A stretch of DNA of 64,000 bases, taken from Zhaonella formicivorans. Its GTDB lineage: Bacteria; Bacillota; DUOV01; Zhaonellaceae. Below the pieces are notes generated by a model. The model worked only from the letters and a program-made list of their open reading frames with translations. It had not been told where the DNA came from and searched no databases. Shown piece by piece: positions 27,301 through 40,063 of the stretch (position 1 is its first letter; each line of letters starts with the position of its first letter). The translations under genes and the position numbers were made by a program. The DNA lies in assembly GCF_004353525.1 (NCBI RefSeq), contig NZ_CP085524.1:2935001-2999000 (forward strand), given 5' to 3'.

Positions 27301-27826
27301 GGGTGGTAAAGCCCAGTTCGGTGGACAACGTTTCGGGGAAATGGAGGTTTGGGCTTTGGAAGCCTACGGCGCCTCTTATACTTTGCAAGAAATCCTCACC
27401 GTCAAATCCGACGACGTTGTTGGACGGGTGAAAACTTACGAGGCAATTGTTAAAGGCGAAAACGTGCCTGAGCCGGGTGTGCCTGAATCCTTTAAAGTGT
27501 TGATAAAAGAACTGCAAAGCCTGGGCCTTGATGTGAAGGTCCTCTCCGAAGAAGATCAGGAGATTGAAATCAGAGAAGAAGATGATGATGTCAGTGAAAC
27601 GGCAAAAGAGCTGGGGCTGGACATCCATGGAGATGAGGAGGAAGGCGATAAGCCACGCTTAGGCAGGATTTTACAAGGTGGTGCTCTTGCCGAAGAAGAT
27701 GCCGAGGATGAAGAGCTGGATGAAGAAGATCTGGACTTGGAGCTGGATGTTCCGGGAAACGATGAGCAGGAAGACTACGGGGGCAGTGACTTGGACGAAG
27801 AAGATCCCGACGAGTATGATTACTAG
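24371..27826 (+). CDS. rpoB: RNA polymerase beta subunit
   Basis: 1151 aa. The rifampicin region [20 protein letters not shown] has the sensitive residues (Q, D, H, S), and [15 protein letters not shown] is conserved. Ends normally with the beta-prime-contacting segment but then carries a strongly acidic tail of about 80 residues (stretches such as [19 protein letters not shown]). ATG after GGGGGTG. Catalytic core of transcription with rpoC, 96 nt downstream. Confidence 0.98.
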   Translation: MAYPVKVGSRERWTFAQIQEVLDMPNLIEVQKNSYRWFIDEGLREMFQDISPIQDFTGNLILEFVGYTLGEPKYSVEECKERDMTYAAPLRVKVRLINKETGEVKEQEVFMGDFPLMTENGTFIINGAERVIVSQLVRSPGVYYSEQVDPSGVKVYGATIIPNRGAWLEFESDVNENIYVRVDRTRKIPATVLIRALGYNSNTQILELFDYDRRVQLTLEKDNTDSQEEALIEIYKRLRPGEPPTVESARTLLESLFFDPKRYDLGNVGRYKLHKKLKHGILYQNAEDEESKEYIRHLTKEDIIASFAYFLRLMNGEVHADDIDHLGNRRLRSVGELLQNQFRIGLSRMERVVRERMTIQDVEVITPQVLINIRPVVAAIKEFFGSSQLSQFMDQTNPLAELTHKRRLSALGPGGLSRERAGFEVRDVHHSHYGRMCPIETPEGPNIGLIGSLSTYARINEFGFIETPYRKVDKEKGIVTNEIVYLTADEEENYVIAQANVPLDEEGRFKTKKVNARHGHEILVTSTDRIDFMDVTPKQVWSIATALIPFLEHDDANRALMGANMQRQAVPLLRTDAPYVGTGMEWKTARDSGVVVLAKNPGVVERVTGEEIVVRGEHGVDRYKLLKFTRSNQGTCINQKPIVKKGQKVETGDVIADGPSTDHGELALGRNVLIAFMTWEGYNYEDAILVSEKLVKEDFFTSIHIEEYECDARDTKLGPEEITRDIPNVGEEVLKDLDERGIIRVGAEVRPGDILVGKVTPKGETELTAEERLLRAIFGEKAREVRDTSLRVPHGESGKIVDVKVFSRENGDELAPGVNQLVRVYIAQKRKISVGDKMAGRHGNKGVISRILPEEDMPFLPDGTPVEIVLNPLGVPSRMNIGQVLECHLGWAAKTLGIRVATPVFDGADEEDIRETLEKAGLPASGKSILYDGRTGEPFDNEVTVGIMYMLKLAHLVDDKIHARSTGPYSLVTQQPLGGKAQFGGQRFGEMEVWALEAYGASYTLQEILTVKSDDVVGRVKTYEAIVKGENVPEPGVPESFKVLIKELQSLGLDVKVLSEEDQEIEIREEDDDVSETAKELGLDIHGDEEEGDKPRLGRILQGGALAEEDAEDEELDEEDLDLELDVPGNDEQEDYGGSDLDEEDPDEYDY

Positions 27827-27922
27827 GACCTGTTTCTATTTACCGGCATAGACGGGGAGCAACTGTTCTCTGCTGGGTTAGCCTTACGATGACCGACTAA
27901 CTGAGATGAAAGGGAGTGGTCT

Positions 27923-30900
27923 TTGTTGGATGTTAACAACTTTGACCGTATGCGGATAGGATTGGCCTCACCGGAACAAATTCGTGCCTGGTCAAGCGGG
28001 GAGGTTAAGAAGCCTGAAACTATAAACTACCGCACGCTTAAGCCTGAAAGGGACGGCTTGTTCTGTGAACGCATTTTCGGGCCTACCCGGGACTGGGAAT
28101 GTCACTGCGGTAAGTATAAGCGGGTTAGGTATAAAGGAATAGTCTGTGACCGGTGCGGAGTGGAAGTCACCCGTTCCAAAGTGCGGCGGGAAAGGCTGGG
28201 ACATATTGAACTGGCAGCGCCAGTTTCCCATATTTGGTATTTTAAAGGCATTCCCAGTCGGATGGGACTGCTGTTGGATATTTCGCCCCGTTCCCTGGAA
28301 AAAGTCTTATACTTTGTTTCTTATATAGTCACCGATCCCGGTGACACCCCTCTAATGAAAAAACAGCTTTTGACTGAAACGGAATACAGGGAGTATAGGG
28401 ATAAATACGGCAATAAGTTCCAGGCGGGAATGGGCGCTGAAGCCATTAAGAAGTTGCTGGAAGAAATGGATTTGGACGAATTAGCCCAGGAATTAAGGGC
28501 GGAGCTCAGGGAGAGCAGTGGTCAGCGCAAAGTTAGGGCCATCCGCCGCCTGGAAGTTGTGGAGGCCTTTAAAAATTCCGGCAACAGGCCCGAGTGGATG
28601 ATCCTGGATGTGATTCCGGTAATCCCGCCTGAATTAAGACCCATGGTGCAGTTGGACGGAGGCCGCTTTGCCACCTCCGATTTAAACGATTTGTACCGGC
28701 GGGTTATCAACAGGAACAACCGTTTGAAAAGGCTCCTGGATTTAGGGGCTCCCGATATAATTGTACGCAATGAGAAGCGGATGCTGCAGGAAGCTGTTGA
28801 TGCTTTAATTGACAACGGCAGAAGGGGTAGGCCGGTAACAGGGCCGGGCAACCGTCCGCTGAAATCCTTAAGCGATATGCTTAAAGGTAAACAAGGGCGT
28901 TTCAGACAGAACCTCTTGGGTAAAAGGGTAGACTACTCAGGCCGTTCCGTTATTGTGGTAGGGCCGGAGTTGAAAATGCACCAATGTGGTTTGCCGAAAG
29001 AGATGGCTTTGGAACTGTTTAAGCCTTTCGTAATGAAACGGTTGGTAGACGAAGGGTATGCTCACAATATTAAAAGTGCTAAGCGGATGGTGGAAAGGGT
29101 AAGAAACGAAGTCTGGGATGTCCTGGAAGAAGTTATTAAGGAACACCCGGTGCTGTTAAACAGGGCGCCTACTTTGCACCGTCTTGGTATTCAAGCTTTT
29201 GAACCGGTGCTGGTCGAAGGTCGGGCTTTACAGATTCACCCGTTGGTGTGTACGGCGTACAATGCTGACTTTGACGGTGACCAGATGGCTGTACACGTGC
29301 CATTGTCGGCAGAAGCCCAGGCAGAAGCAAGGCTTCTGATGTTGTCCTCCTACAATATTCTCAACCCGAAAGACGGCCGTCCGGTAGCATCGCCTACCCA
29401 GGATATGGTGCTGGGTTCCTACTACCTGACCATTGTCAAAAAGGGAGCTAAAGGGGAAGGCAAGGTATTTAAAGATTACAATGAGGCTTACTTGGCTTAT
29501 ACCTCGGGTGCTGTTGACCTGCACGCCACGATCAAGGTCAGGGAAAAAGGCGAGTATTTGGAGACTACTGTAGGCAGGCTGATCTTTAATAAAGAAGTGC
29601 CAATTCCCGAAGAGCTGGGCTTTTACAACCAGGAGATTGGCAAGAAACAGCTGGGCGAAATTGTAGCCCGCTGCTACCAAAAGCTTGGCAATGCCGCTAC
29701 GGCAAGACTTCTTGATGGTATCAAAAAATTAGGCTTCCATTATTCAACCAAGGCGGGAATAACTATTGGTGTCACCGATATCCAGGTGCCCGAAGCCAAA
29801 AAGACTATTCTGGAAGAAACTGAAAACCAGGTAGAAAAAATAGAACAGCAGTACCGCAGAGGTCTGATTACAGAAGAGGAACGCTATCAGAAAGTTACCG
29901 GCCTTTGGAGTCAAGCCACCGATGAAATCACCAAAGCATTGATGAATACTTTGGATAAGTTTAACCCGGTGTTTATGATGGCTAATTCAGGGGCCCGGGG
30001 TAATGTACAGCAGATCCGCCAGCTGGCAGGAATGAGGGGACTTATGGCTGATCCCTCCGGTCGCATCATCGACTTGCCTATCAAAGCTAACTTCCGAGAA
30101 GGACTGACTGTGCTGGAATACTTCATTTCCACCCACGGCGCCAGAAAAGGTCTCGCTGACACCGCCTTAAGGACTGCTGACTCCGGATACCTGACCCGCC
30201 GCTTGGTTGACGTGGCCCAGGATGTAATCGTCAGGGAAGAAGACTGCGGCACAACTAACGGCATAGTGGTGGAAGAAATCAAAGAAGGAAATGAAATTAT
30301 CGAAAAGCTGGAAGAGAGGCTGGCCGGTCGGTATGCTCTGGAAGACATTGTGGACCCGCAGACAGGCGAAGTAATTGTAGCTAAGGATACGGAAATCAGC
30401 GATGACAAGGCTAAGCAAATAGTGAGTGCCGGCATTAAACAGGTCAAAATCCGCTCCGTTACAACCTGTAAAACCAGGTACGGCGTATGCGCCAAGTGCT
30501 ACGGCAGAAACTTAGCCACCGGCGCTCCCGTGGAAATCGGTGAGGCTGTGGGCATTATTGCAGCTCAATCCATCGGTGAGCCTGGCACTCAGCTGACTAT
30601 GCGTACTTTCCATACCGGGGGCGTGGCCGGTGATGACATTACCCAGGGTTTGCCTAGGGTAGAGGAACTCTTTGAAGCCAGAAAGCCAAAAGGCCAGGCA
30701 ATTATTGCCGAAGTTGACGGCGAAGTGCAGATCACTGAAAATAAAGGCCGCCGGGAAGTGGTGATCATTACCGATGACGGAGAACGCCATGAATATCAGA
30801 TTCCCTACGGTTCAAGGCTTAAAGTTCAGTCGGGTTCCCGGGTTGAAGCAGGCGATGAGCTGACTGAAGGCTCTGTAAACCCCCACGATCTGCTTAAAGT

Positions 30901-31387
30901 CAAAGGAGTGCGCGGTGTACAGGTTTACCTTCTGCGGGAGGTGCAAAGGGTCTACCGTCTGCAGGGTGTTGACATCAACGACAAACATATTGAGGTTATG
31001 GTACGGCAAATGCTGAGGAAGGTTAAGGTGGAAGAACCCGGCGACACCATGCTTCTCCCGGGCGGGGTAATAGACATGTTTGAATTTGAGGAAGAGAACA
31101 AAAGGGTTATGGAACTGGGCGGCGAGCCTGCCATAGCCAAACCGGTTCTGCTGGGTATTACGAAGGCTTCCCTTGCTACCGATTCATTCTTATCGGCTGC
31201 TTCATTCCAGGAGACTACAAGGGTCTTGACGGAAGCCGCAATTAAGGGTAAGGTAGATCCCTTAATGGGTCTGAAGGAAAACGTGATTATCGGTAAGCTT
31301 ATTCCCGCTGGTACCGGTATGTCCAGGTACAGAAATATTAAAGTCAACGCTGCCTCAGCAGCGGAGGCCTCAGCGGGTGAAGCATGA
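27923..31387 (+). CDS. rpoC: RNA polymerase beta-prime subunit
   Basis: 1154 aa. N-terminal zinc ribbon [20 protein letters not shown], catalytic Mg-binding [15 protein letters not shown], trigger-loop region [19 protein letters not shown], and a second Cys cluster ([15 protein letters not shown]). TTG start at 27923, or TTG 27926, behind AAAGGGAGTGG. Complete; nothing unusual seen. Confidence 0.98.
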   Translation: MLDVNNFDRMRIGLASPEQIRAWSSGEVKKPETINYRTLKPERDGLFCERIFGPTRDWECHCGKYKRVRYKGIVCDRCGVEVTRSKVRRERLGHIELAAPVSHIWYFKGIPSRMGLLLDISPRSLEKVLYFVSYIVTDPGDTPLMKKQLLTETEYREYRDKYGNKFQAGMGAEAIKKLLEEMDLDELAQELRAELRESSGQRKVRAIRRLEVVEAFKNSGNRPEWMILDVIPVIPPELRPMVQLDGGRFATSDLNDLYRRVINRNNRLKRLLDLGAPDIIVRNEKRMLQEAVDALIDNGRRGRPVTGPGNRPLKSLSDMLKGKQGRFRQNLLGKRVDYSGRSVIVVGPELKMHQCGLPKEMALELFKPFVMKRLVDEGYAHNIKSAKRMVERVRNEVWDVLEEVIKEHPVLLNRAPTLHRLGIQAFEPVLVEGRALQIHPLVCTAYNADFDGDQMAVHVPLSAEAQAEARLLMLSSYNILNPKDGRPVASPTQDMVLGSYYLTIVKKGAKGEGKVFKDYNEAYLAYTSGAVDLHATIKVREKGEYLETTVGRLIFNKEVPIPEELGFYNQEIGKKQLGEIVARCYQKLGNAATARLLDGIKKLGFHYSTKAGITIGVTDIQVPEAKKTILEETENQVEKIEQQYRRGLITEEERYQKVTGLWSQATDEITKALMNTLDKFNPVFMMANSGARGNVQQIRQLAGMRGLMADPSGRIIDLPIKANFREGLTVLEYFISTHGARKGLADTALRTADSGYLTRRLVDVAQDVIVREEDCGTTNGIVVEEIKEGNEIIEKLEERLAGRYALEDIVDPQTGEVIVAKDTEISDDKAKQIVSAGIKQVKIRSVTTCKTRYGVCAKCYGRNLATGAPVEIGEAVGIIAAQSIGEPGTQLTMRTFHTGGVAGDDITQGLPRVEELFEARKPKGQAIIAEVDGEVQITENKGRREVVIITDDGERHEYQIPYGSRLKVQSGSRVEAGDELTEGSVNPHDLLKVKGVRGVQVYLLREVQRVYRLQGVDINDKHIEVMVRQMLRKVKVEEPGDTMLLPGGVIDMFEFEEENKRVMELGGEPAIAKPVLLGITKASLATDSFLSAASFQETTRVLTEAAIKGKVDPLMGLKENVIIGKLIPAGTGMSRYRNIKVNAASAAEASAGEA

Positions 31388-31393
31388 ATAATC

Positions 31394-31422
31394 TTGACAC
31401 CTGGGCTTGAAAATGGTATCAT
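31394..31422 (+). promoter_or_regulatory. Promoter of the str operon
   Basis: TTGACA at 31394-31399, 17-bp spacer, TATCAT at 31417-31422, just after rpoC. Confidence 0.8.
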
Positions 31423-31458
31423 GTACGAGTGTGTATTCTCAAAGGGGGTTCTGAAGTA

Positions 31459-31710
31459 ATGCCGTATGAAAGGCTAAAAAAAGCTGCCAAGAAAACTATC
31501 GGCACAAAACAGACTACCAAAGCAGTACAAAAAGGTACAGCACTGGTGGTATATGTAGCAAAAGATGCTGAACCCCGTGTGGTTAACCCCTTATTGAGGC
31601 TTTGTGCCGAAAAAGGGATCGAAGTTGTAACTGTAGATTCCATGTTGGAGTTAGGCAAAGCCTGCGGAATTGAAGTGGGTTCTGCCTCGGCTGCCATTGT
31701 TTCTGAGTAA
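31459..31710 (+). CDS. L7Ae-family ribosomal/K-turn-binding protein
   Basis: 83 aa. The L7Ae/L30e/S12e fold is indicated by QKGTALVVYVAKDAEPRVV and LLRLCAEKGIEVVTVDSMLE; ends SASAAIVSE. In Bacillus the protein at this spot (YbxF) binds kink-turns in RNA. ATG after AAAGGGGG. First gene before rpsL, as in many Firmicutes; non-essential where tested. Confidence 0.92.
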   Translation: MPYERLKKAAKKTIGTKQTTKAVQKGTALVVYVAKDAEPRVVNPLLRLCAEKGIEVVTVDSMLELGKACGIEVGSASAAIVSE

Positions 31711-31797
31711 CTCATTTGACAGATTTGTGGTTGGTGACAGGGTATCTTTGTCACCAACCACTGCCACTTTTACTGCTAGGGGAAGGAGGTGGAGTCC

Positions 31798-32172
31798 ATG
31801 CCGACAATTCATCAACTGGTTAGAAAAGGTAGAGAGCAGGTGGAGAAAAAGTCAACTGCCCCTGCCTTGAAAGAGTCACCGCAAAAAAGAGGGGTTTGCA
31901 CAAGGGTATATACCACCACACCTAAGAAGCCTAATTCGGCGCTGCGTAAAGTTGCCCGTGTGAGGCTGACCAACGGTATCGAAGTAACTGCTTATATCCC
32001 CGGTATCGGTCACAACCTGCAGGAACACTCAGTAGTGCTGGTTCGTGGCGGCAGGGTGAAGGATTTGCCGGGTGTCAGATATCACATCGTTCGTGGAACT
32101 CTGGATACAGCCGGAGTGCAAAAGAGAAATCAAGGCCGTTCCAAATACGGTGCTAAAAGACCGAAGAAATAA
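31798..32172 (+). CDS. rpsL: 30S ribosomal protein S12
   Basis: 124 aa. Contains [18 protein letters not shown] and [14 protein letters not shown]; the lysines whose change gives streptomycin resistance are the sensitive type. ATG after GGAAGGAGGTGG; a GTG three codons upstream overlaps that site. A decoding-centre protein. Confidence 0.97.
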   Translation: MPTIHQLVRKGREQVEKKSTAPALKESPQKRGVCTRVYTTTPKKPNSALRKVARVRLTNGIEVTAYIPGIGHNLQEHSVVLVRGGRVKDLPGVRYHIVRGTLDTAGVQKRNQGRSKYGAKRPKK

Positions 32173-32190
32173 GATGGATGTAATATGAAT

Positions 32191-32804
<614 letters not shown>

Positions 32805-32872
32805 AAATTATGCTGGACAGGGCCGGGTTTGCCCTGTAGGGCAGACCAGTTGAAGCAGAAAGGAGGATAATA

Positions 32873-34951
32873 GTGGCGAGGCAATTTCCGTTGGAAAAGA
32901 CAAGAAACATAGGTATCATGGCCCATATTGATGCAGGTAAAACGACCACTACCGAACGTATTCTCTTCTATACCGGTAGGGTTCATAAGATTGGCGAAGT
33001 GCATGATGGTGCCGCGACGATGGACTGGATGGTGCAAGAACAGGAAAGAGGTATTACTATTACTTCCGCTGCAACGACCTGTCAATGGAGAAACCATCGT
33101 ATCAACATTATTGATACGCCAGGCCACGTGGACTTTACCGTTGAAGTTGAACGTTCCTTGCGCGTTCTTGACGGTGCAGTAGCAGTTTTCTGCTCTGTCG
33201 GTGGAGTGGAACCTCAGTCGGAAACAGTCTGGCGGCAAGCTGATAAGTACGGGGTACCGCGAATAGCCTATATTAACAAGATGGACCGTGTCGGTGCCGA
33301 CTTCTTCCGGGGAGTTAACATGATCAAGGAAAGGTTGGGTGCCAATCCGGTTCCCGTCCAACTGCCTATTGGTGCCGAGGATACCTTTAAAGGTGTTGTA
33401 GATCTGGTTACAAATAAAGCCATTATTTATATAGATGATTTAGGGACAAAAAGCGAAGCAACTGATATCCCTGAGGATATGCAGGGGCTTGCGGCTGAGT
33501 ACAGGGAAAAGCTCTTGGAGGCAGTGGCTGAAAGTGACGAAGAGCTGATGATGAAGTACCTGGAGGGTGAAGAACTCACCGAAGAAGAGATTAAACGGGG
33601 CATCAGAAAAGCTACTATAGCTGTAAAAATGATTCCCGTGCTCTGTGGTTCTTCCTTTAAGAACAAAGGGGTACAGCCTCTGTTGGATGCAGTAGTTGAT
33701 TACCTGCCATCTCCCGTTGATGTGCCGGCTATCAGAGGGATTGATCCGGCCAGCGGAGCTGAAAGACACCGCGAGTCAAGCGATAATGAACCTTTTTCCG
33801 CGCTGGCATTTAAGATTATGGCTGACCCATATGTAGGAAAGCTGACTTTTTTCCGGGTATATTCCGGTATTTTAAAGTCCGGTTCCTATGTATTCAATTC
33901 CACAAAAGAAAAAAGGGAACGCATTGGCCGGATCCTGCAAATGCATGCCAACCACCGGGAGGAGATTTCGGAGGTATACACCGGCGATATCGCTGCCGCT
34001 GTTGGCTTGAAAGATACAACTACCGGGGATACCTTGTGTGACGAACAAAACCCCATTATTCTGGAATCAATGCAGTTCCCCGAACCGGTGATTGACGTGG
34101 CTATCGAGCCTAAAACCAAGGCGGACCAGGAGAAAATGGGTATTGCGTTGCAAAAACTGTCAGAAGAAGACCCCACATTCCGGATCCGTACCGATACAGA
34201 AACCGGGCAAACCATTATTTCCGGCATGGGTGAATTGCACCTGGAGATTATCGCAGACCGTTTGCTGCGGGAATTCAAAGTAGACGCTACGGTCGGTCGG
34301 CCCCAGGTTGCCTATAAGGAAACCATTAAAGGCACAACAAAAGCGGAAGGCAAGTTCGTCCGTCAGTCCGGTGGCCGCGGTCAGTACGGGCACGTTTGGC
34401 TGGAAATTGAGCCCCTGGAAAGAGGGCAAGGTTACGAATTCGTTAACAAGATCGTTGGTGGTGTGATCCCGAAAGAATATATTCCCGCTGTTGACGCAGG
34501 CGTGCGCGAAGCAATGGAAAACGGTGTTTTGGCCGGTTACCCCACCATCGATGTACGGGTTACCTTGTATGACGGTTCTTATCACGAAGTTGACTCCTCG
34601 GAGATGGCCTTTAAGATTGCAGGTTCCATAGGCTTCAAGAATGGAGCCAAGAAAGCAAACCCGGTAATTTTGGAGCCGATCATGAAAGTTGAAGTGCATG
34701 TGCCTGACGAATATATGGGCGACGTAATCGGCGATATCAACTCCCGCCGCGGTAGAATTGAAGGCATGGAGCCCAGGGCAGGCGCTCAGATTATCCGGGG
34801 CTATGTGCCGCTGAGTGAAATGTTTGGATATGCTACAGACTTGCGTTCGAGGACACAGGGTAGGGGTAGCTACGTAATGCAGTTCTCCCACTATGACGAA
34901 GTGCCTAAGAACATTGCTGAAGAAATAATTGCTAAACGCCAGGGCGCGTAG
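32873..34951 (+). CDS. fusA: Elongation factor G
   Basis: 692 aa, full length. G1 [15 protein letters not shown], switch [19 protein letters not shown]4 NKMDR; domains II-V present, with [14 protein letters not shown] in domain IV. Drives translocation. GTG start after AAAGGAGG. A GTTTGCC-AAA-GGCAAAC hairpin (34951-34967) overlaps the stop codon. Confidence 0.98.
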   Translation: MARQFPLEKTRNIGIMAHIDAGKTTTTERILFYTGRVHKIGEVHDGAATMDWMVQEQERGITITSAATTCQWRNHRINIIDTPGHVDFTVEVERSLRVLDGAVAVFCSVGGVEPQSETVWRQADKYGVPRIAYINKMDRVGADFFRGVNMIKERLGANPVPVQLPIGAEDTFKGVVDLVTNKAIIYIDDLGTKSEATDIPEDMQGLAAEYREKLLEAVAESDEELMMKYLEGEELTEEEIKRGIRKATIAVKMIPVLCGSSFKNKGVQPLLDAVVDYLPSPVDVPAIRGIDPASGAERHRESSDNEPFSALAFKIMADPYVGKLTFFRVYSGILKSGSYVFNSTKEKRERIGRILQMHANHREEISEVYTGDIAAAVGLKDTTTGDTLCDEQNPIILESMQFPEPVIDVAIEPKTKADQEKMGIALQKLSEEDPTFRIRTDTETGQTIISGMGELHLEIIADRLLREFKVDATVGRPQVAYKETIKGTTKAEGKFVRQSGGRGQYGHVWLEIEPLERGQGYEFVNKIVGGVIPKEYIPAVDAGVREAMENGVLAGYPTIDVRVTLYDGSYHEVDSSEMAFKIAGSIGFKNGAKKANPVILEPIMKVEVHVPDEYMGDVIGDINSRRGRIEGMEPRAGAQIIRGYVPLSEMFGYATDLRSRTQGRGSYVMQFSHYDEVPKNIAEEIIAKRQGA

Positions 34952-34966
34952 TTTGCCAAAGGCAAA

Positions 34967-35064
34967 CTAGTCCTTAGTTGTTAGTCGTTAGTTGGATGTA
35001 TTATCTAAGGACTAATGCACGAACTTGAAACTAGCGACTAAGGACTAGCGACTAACGACTGACC
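34967..35064. repeat. Heptad repeat element 8
   Basis: CTAGTCCT TAGTTGT TAGTCGT TAGTTGG on the left; ACTAAGGACTAGCGACTAAC on the right, with a copy of CTAAGGACTAATG in the centre. It fills the fusA-tuf gap and would form a hairpin in the fusA-tuf message. Confidence 0.88.
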
Positions 35065-35107
35065 CTAAAAAGTAACTATATAAGATATTAAGGGAGGATG
35101 AATCCTA

Positions 35108-36310
35108 ATGGCAAAACAAAAGTTTGAGAGGACAAAACCTCACGTTAACGTAGGGACCATTGGACACGTAGACCATGGTAAGACCACATTGACAGCAGCA
35201 ATCACCTTTACGTTGTCAAAGGTAGGCGGCGCTGTAGCAAAAGCTTATGACGAGATCGACAATGCGCCGGAAGAGAGGGAAAGAGGTATTACGATTAATA
35301 CCGCCCACGTAGAATACGAAACTGCAAAGAGACACTACGCCCACGTAGACTGCCCGGGACACGCCGACTATGTTAAGAACATGATCACCGGTGCAGCCCA
35401 AATGGACGGAGCAATCCTGGTAGTATCAGCGGCAGACGGGCCAATGCCGCAGACCAGGGAGCATATTCTGCTTTCCCGTCAAGTAGGCGTGCCATACATC
35501 GTAGTGTTCCTGAACAAAGCGGATATGGTAGATGACCCCGAGCTGATGGAATTAGTGGAAATGGAAGTCAGGGAGCTCTTGAATGAGTATGAATTCCCCG
35601 GCGACGACACACCAATCGTATCCGGTTCTGCCGTTAAAGCATTGGAATGCGGCTGCGGTTCCAGGGAGTGCAACTGGTGCGGCAAGATCTGGGAACTGAT
35701 GGATGCAGTAGACAGCTACATTCCGACACCGGAAAGAGCAGTAGACAAACCCTTCCTGATGCCGGTAGAAGACGTATTCACCATTACGGGGCGTGGAACA
35801 GTTGCCACCGGTAGAGTAGAGCGGGGCGTAGTAAAAGTAGGGGACGAAGTGGAGATTGTAGGCTTAAACGAGAAGCCTCGTAAGACAGTAGTAACCGGTG
35901 TGGAAATGTTCCGCAAGCTCTTAGACCAAGCAGAAGCAGGAGACAACATCGGGACACTGTTAAGGGGTGTGGAGCGTAAAGAAATCGAGCGGGGACAAGT
36001 ATTGGCCAAACCAGGATCAATCAAGCCCCACACCAAATTCAGCGGCGAAGTATACGTGCTGACCAAAGAAGAAGGAGGCCGTCATACCCCGTTCTTCAAC
36101 GGTTATCGTCCGCAGTTTTACTTTAGGACAACCGACGTTACCGGTGTAGTGAAATTGCCGGAAGGCGTAGAGATGGTAATGCCCGGCGACAACATCAAGA
36201 TGGAGATTGAACTGATTACGCCGATTGCTATCGAGGAAGGACTGCGTTTTGCTATCCGCGAAGGCGGCAGAACAGTAGGCGCTGGCGTTGTTACCGGTAT
36301 TAGTGAGTAA
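35108..36310 (+). CDS. tuf: Elongation factor Tu, copy 2
   Basis: 400 aa, same protein as the copy at 18.9 kb except for the last residue (E instead of D). Same G motifs and the same four-cysteine insert at residues 181-191. It starts with ATG, behind AGGGAGGATG, where copy 1 uses GTG. Identity begins at the second codon and ends within the last two codons, while flanks differ completely, as expected from gene conversion limited to the ORF. Cotranscribed with fusA by position. Confidence 0.98.
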   Translation: MAKQKFERTKPHVNVGTIGHVDHGKTTLTAAITFTLSKVGGAVAKAYDEIDNAPEERERGITINTAHVEYETAKRHYAHVDCPGHADYVKNMITGAAQMDGAILVVSAADGPMPQTREHILLSRQVGVPYIVVFLNKADMVDDPELMELVEMEVRELLNEYEFPGDDTPIVSGSAVKALECGCGSRECNWCGKIWELMDAVDSYIPTPERAVDKPFLMPVEDVFTITGRGTVATGRVERGVVKVGDEVEIVGLNEKPRKTVVTGVEMFRKLLDQAEAGDNIGTLLRGVERKEIERGQVLAKPGSIKPHTKFSGEVYVLTKEEGGRHTPFFNGYRPQFYFRTTDVTGVVKLPEGVEMVMPGDNIKMEIELITPIAIEEGLRFAIREGGRTVGAGVVTGISE

Positions 36311-36320
36311 AACCAAAGTC

Positions 36321-36348
36321 AGTGACTGGGGTGAAATCTCCAGTCACT
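36321..36348 (+). terminator. Hairpin after tuf copy 2
   Basis: AGTGACTGG / CCAGTCACT, 9 bp with a 10-nt loop, no T-run behind it. A possible weak terminator or mRNA end stabiliser between the str and S10 operons. Its CCAGTCACTGG bases resemble the heptad repeats. The remaining 160 bp to rpsJ show nothing clear. Confidence 0.5.
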
Positions 36349-36514
36349 GGCTATTGTCATGAAAAGAAAGCAAATGCACAGCAACTTTACACCAGCCTTA
36401 GATTGACGGGAAGCAGAGGGCGATGAGGTGAGAGGTTGCCGAACGGGTTTTGCCGTTTGGGGAATTTTCACTGAGAATGTCCGTAACAAACCGGGCGAGA
36501 AGGAGGAAATAGAA

Positions 36515-36823
36515 ATGGCTAATCAAAAAATCAGGATTAGATTGAAGGCTTTTGATCATAAAGTGCTTGATCAGTCTTCCCAAAAAATTGTAGAAACAGC
36601 CAAGAGGACAGGGGCAACCGTATCTGGTCCTATTCCTTTGCCGACTGAGAAGAACATCATTACTATTCTACGTTCCCCGCACGTAAATAAGGACTCCAGG
36701 GAACAGTTCGAAATGAGAACCCATAAAAGGTTAATTGACATTCTCGAACCCACGCCTAAAACTGTTGATGCATTAATGCGCCTGGATTTACCTGCCGGAG
36801 TGGACATAGAAATCAAACTGTAG
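36515..36823 (+). CDS. rpsJ: 30S ribosomal protein S10
   Basis: 102 aa. [20 protein letters not shown] and SRE(Q)[12 protein letters not shown] typical. Also NusE, part of the antitermination complex. The frame is open upstream to 36428, but ATG 36515 follows AAGGAGG with good spacing and gives the family length. First gene of the S10 cluster. Confidence 0.97.
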   Translation: MANQKIRIRLKAFDHKVLDQSSQKIVETAKRTGATVSGPIPLPTEKNIITILRSPHVNKDSREQFEMRTHKRLIDILEPTPKTVDALMRLDLPAGVDIEIKL

Positions 36824-36837
36824 GCAGTATTTGTGGT

Positions 36838-36898
36838 TTGGTCGTTAGTCATTAGTCGTTAGTTCTTAGTTAACTAACAACCAACAACTATCAACTGA
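36838..36898. repeat. Heptad repeat element 9
   Basis: GGTCGT TAGTCAT TAGTCGT TAGTTCT TAGT, then ACTAACAACCAACAACTATC. A tight inverted pair with almost no centre, between rpsJ and rplC. Confidence 0.88.
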
Positions 36899-36934
36899 AT
36901 TTATAGGAATGGATTAGATAATGGAGGTGCCATG

Positions 36935-37561
36935 ATGTCCAAAGGACTTTTAGCTAAAAAGTTGGGGATGACCCAGATTTTTCAGGATGGCAAAGCTGTT
37001 CCGGTTACTGTTGTGGAAGCCGGTCCTTGCTACGTCATCCAGAAAAAGACAGTAGAAAATGACGGCTACAATGCAATTCAAGTCGGCTTTGTTGCCAATG
37101 AGGAAAAAAAAGTCAACAAGCCTTTGAAAGGGCATTTTGCTAAGGCAAAGGTAAAGCCTTTCCAATATATCAAGGAGTTTCGCGTGGAAAATATAGATGA
37201 TTATCAAGTAGGTCAAGAAATTAAGGCTGATATTTTCAGCGAAGGCGAAATAGTGGACGTGGTTGGGACTTCTAAAGGAAAAGGTTTTGCCGGAGGCATT
37301 AAACGGCATGGTTTTCACAGAGGACCTATGCAGCACGGTTCAAAATATCATAGACGTCCAGGTTCACTCGGGGCCAAAGGGCCAGCAAGAGTATTCAAAG
37401 GCCGCAAATTACCCGGGCGCACAGGTGGAGAACGGGTTACTGTGCAAAACCTAATGATTGCAAAAGTCGATCCGGAAAGGAATTTACTGTTAGTAAAAGG
37501 TGCAATACCCGGTCCCAATAAGAGTCTTGTGATGGTAAAGAGCGCTGCAAAAGCTAAGTAG
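36935..37561 (+). CDS. rplC: 50S ribosomal protein L3
   Basis: 208 aa. [20 protein letters not shown] start; [16 protein letters not shown] in the loop reaching the peptidyl-transferase region. Two adjacent ATGs; the second (36935) is 7 nt from GGAGG and gives the usual MSKGLL start, the first is 4 nt away. Confidence 0.96.
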   Translation: MSKGLLAKKLGMTQIFQDGKAVPVTVVEAGPCYVIQKKTVENDGYNAIQVGFVANEEKKVNKPLKGHFAKAKVKPFQYIKEFRVENIDDYQVGQEIKADIFSEGEIVDVVGTSKGKGFAGGIKRHGFHRGPMQHGSKYHRRPGSLGAKGPARVFKGRKLPGRTGGERVTVQNLMIAKVDPERNLLLVKGAIPGPNKSLVMVKSAAKAK

Positions 37562-37584
37562 CATGTCGGAAAGGAGGAAGGTAA

Positions 37585-38208
37585 ATGCCGAAAGTAGCGG
37601 TATATAATATGCAGGGCAGCCAGGTTGGCGAAATTGAGCTAAATGATGCAGTATTTGGTGTCCCCTTCAACGAAGCAGCTGTACACAACGCGGTAGTAAT
37701 GCTGCTGGCCAACAGAAGGGCGGGAACCCATTCTACAAAGACAAGAGCAGAAGTGAGCGGTGGCGGAAGAAAGCCGTGGAGACAAAAAGGAACTGGCCGT
37801 GCAAGGGCTGGAAGTATCAGATCACCGCTTTGGAGAAAAGGTGGTATTGTCTTCGGACCAAAACCAAGGAGCTATCGCTATTCCTTGCCTAAAAAGGCAA
37901 GAAGGCTGGCTTTAAAATCCGTTCTTTCCGCAAAAGTGGCGGAAGGGAACCTCATTGTGCTGGACAGCCTGCATTTTGATCAGCCAAAAACTAAAAGCAT
38001 GGTTAATGTTCTTAAAGCGCTGAACGTGGATAACAAAGCTTTGGTTGTTACGGCTGGTAAAGATGAGAACGTTATTAAATCTTCCAGAAACATCCCGGGC
38101 ATTTCCCCGGTGGAAGCGGCTAGAGTCAACGTATATAATGTTTTAAATCATGAAAAAATGGTCATCACCAAGGATGCGGTGGCCAAAGTGGAGGAGGTGC
38201 TGGCGTAA
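37585..38208 (+). CDS. rplD: 50S ribosomal protein L4
   Basis: 207 aa. The extended tunnel loop [19 protein letters not shown] is intact. ATG after AAAGGAGG. Overlaps rplW by one base (TAATG). Confidence 0.97.
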   Translation: MPKVAVYNMQGSQVGEIELNDAVFGVPFNEAAVHNAVVMLLANRRAGTHSTKTRAEVSGGGRKPWRQKGTGRARAGSIRSPLWRKGGIVFGPKPRSYRYSLPKKARRLALKSVLSAKVAEGNLIVLDSLHFDQPKTKSMVNVLKALNVDNKALVVTAGKDENVIKSSRNIPGISPVEAARVNVYNVLNHEKMVITKDAVAKVEEVLA

Positions 38209-38495
38209 TGCGTAGCCCGCAGGAAGTGTTAATCAGACCAGTTGTCTCCGAGAAGTCCATGGGTTTAATGGAAGAAAATAAATACACATTTTATGTTGAC
38301 AAAGATGCCAACAAAATTGAAATAAAAAACGCAGTGGAAAAGCTATTTAAGGTATCTGTTTTAAAAGTTCGTACAATGACGGTAAGGGGTAAGAAGAAAC
38401 GTCAAGGACGTTTTGAAGGAAAGACACCTGACCGTAAGAAGGCAATTGTAACCTTAAAAGCGGGAGATAAGATCGAGCTCTTTGAAGGGCTGTAA
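38208..38495 (+). CDS. rplW: 50S ribosomal protein L23
   Basis: 95 aa. [19 protein letters not shown] and the basic loop [11 protein letters not shown] present. It lies at the exit tunnel and docks trigger factor and SRP. Start codon overlaps the rplD stop; GGAGGTG lies inside the rplD end. Confidence 0.96.
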   Translation: MRSPQEVLIRPVVSEKSMGLMEENKYTFYVDKDANKIEIKNAVEKLFKVSVLKVRTMTVRGKKKRQGRFEGKTPDRKKAIVTLKAGDKIELFEGL

Positions 38496-38524
38496 GTATT
38501 GTTTCGTAAAGGAGGGAAAAGCAA

Positions 38525-39355
38525 ATGGCGATTAAAAAGTTTAAGCCTACCTCACCGGGCCGCCGCCAAATGACAGTTTCAACATTTGAGGAAATCACGG
38601 CAAAAGAACCTGAAAAGTCATTGGTGGTGCCGCTAAAGAAAAAAGCAGGGAGAAATTCGCAAGGTAGGTTGACAGTTAGACACCAGGGAGGCGGCCATAA
38701 GCGTCTCTACCGAATTATAGATTTTAAACGTAACAAAGATGATATTCCTGCAAAAGTTGCTACAATTGAGTATGATCCTAACAGATCGGCAAATATAGCT
38801 CTCTTAAATTATGCCGACGGTGAAAAACGTTATATTTTGGCGCCATACGGCTTAAAAGTGGGAGACACTGTTATTTCCGGTGAAAATGTAGATATCAAGA
38901 CCGGTAATGCGCTGCCCTTGAAAAGCATCCCGGTTGGTACTATTATCCACAACATCGAACTGAAAGCCGGAAAAGGGGGCCAGCTAGTAAGGACTGCCGG
39001 TGCTTCTGCGCAGCTCATGGCCAAGGAGGGCAAATACGGGCAGGTAAGGTTGCCGTCCGGTGAGGTACGCTTAATCAGCCTGGAGTGCAAAGCAACAATC
39101 GGCCAGGTAGGTAACCTGGACCACGAGAATATTACCATCGGTAAAGCAGGTCGGGCCAGATGGTTGGGTATCAGGCCTACTGTACGGGGCGTTGTCATGA
39201 ACCCGGTTGATCACCCGCATGGTGGTGGTGAAGGACGTTCACCCGTTGGTAGAAAGCACCCTGTAACTCCGTGGGGTAAACCGGCGCTGGGAGCCAAGAC
39301 AAGGAAGAAGAGAAAAGCTTCTGACAAGATGATCATCAAGAGACGGAATGGATAA
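38525..39355 (+). CDS. rplB: 50S ribosomal protein L2
   Basis: 276 aa. [20 protein letters not shown], the signature near the peptidyl-transferase centre, is present at about 222-242, with the basic tail [20 protein letters not shown] after AAAGGAGGG. Confidence 0.97.
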   Translation: MAIKKFKPTSPGRRQMTVSTFEEITAKEPEKSLVVPLKKKAGRNSQGRLTVRHQGGGHKRLYRIIDFKRNKDDIPAKVATIEYDPNRSANIALLNYADGEKRYILAPYGLKVGDTVISGENVDIKTGNALPLKSIPVGTIIHNIELKAGKGGQLVRTAGASAQLMAKEGKYGQVRLPSGEVRLISLECKATIGQVGNLDHENITIGKAGRARWLGIRPTVRGVVMNPVDHPHGGGEGRSPVGRKHPVTPWGKPALGAKTRKKRKASDKMIIKRRNG

Positions 39356-39412
39356 ACTGATTTTAAATAAGTTGGGCAGGTAAACTGCGGCAGAAAGGAG
39401 GCATTTGGAAAT

Positions 39413-39697
39413 ATGGGCAGATCCCTTAAGAAAGGGCCTTACTGCGATGCGAAACTGTTAGCACGGATACAGGAAATGAATGAAAAGAATGAGAAGAAAG
39501 TAATCAAGACTTGGTCCCGTCGTTCCACAATTTTTCCGGAAATGGTAGGCCACACCATAGCAGTACACGACGGCAGAAAACATGTTCCGGTATATATCAC
39601 TGAAGACATGGTCGGTCATAAGTTGGGAGAGTTTGCTCCAACCAGGGTTTTCAAAGGACACGGAGCACACACTGAACGTTCTACAGCATTGAAATAG
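39413..39697 (+). CDS. rpsS: 30S ribosomal protein S19
   Basis: 94 aa. [16 protein letters not shown] start, [20 protein letters not shown] core. Head protein of 30S. ATG after AAAGGAGG. Confidence 0.97.
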   Translation: MGRSLKKGPYCDAKLLARIQEMNEKNEKKVIKTWSRRSTIFPEMVGHTIAVHDGRKHVPVYITEDMVGHKLGEFAPTRVFKGHGAHTERSTALK

Positions 39698-39722
39698 CAA
39701 ACTCCAGAGAGGGGGTTAGACA

Positions 39723-40061
39723 ATGGAAGCTAAAGCAATTGCCAAATATATTAGAATTTCTCCCCAAAAAGCCCGTGTAGTAGCTGATTTGATCAGGGGA
39801 AAAAAGGTTAATGAAGCCTTTGCTATTTTGAAGTTTACACCAAAAAAAGCCTCAGTAGCCATTGAAAAGGCGTTAAAATCTGCTGTTGCCAATGCAGAAC
39901 ACAATTATGAAATGAATGGCGATGATCTCTACGTTTCCAAAATTTATGTGGACCAGGGCCCAACCTTGAAGCGCTACAAGCCAAGGGCAATGGGCCGGGC
40001 TGATCTGATGCGGAGAAGGACCAGCCATATTACAGTGGTTGTTAGCCAGAAGGAGGTTTGA
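39723..40061 (+). CDS. rplV: 50S ribosomal protein L22
   Basis: 112 aa. [20 protein letters not shown] start and the tunnel hairpin [23 protein letters not shown] after AGAGGGGG. Two bases before rpsC. Confidence 0.97.
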   Translation: MEAKAIAKYIRISPQKARVVADLIRGKKVNEAFAILKFTPKKASVAIEKALKSAVANAEHNYEMNGDDLYVSKIYVDQGPTLKRYKPRAMGRADLMRRRTSHITVVVSQKEV

Positions 40062-40063
40062 TT

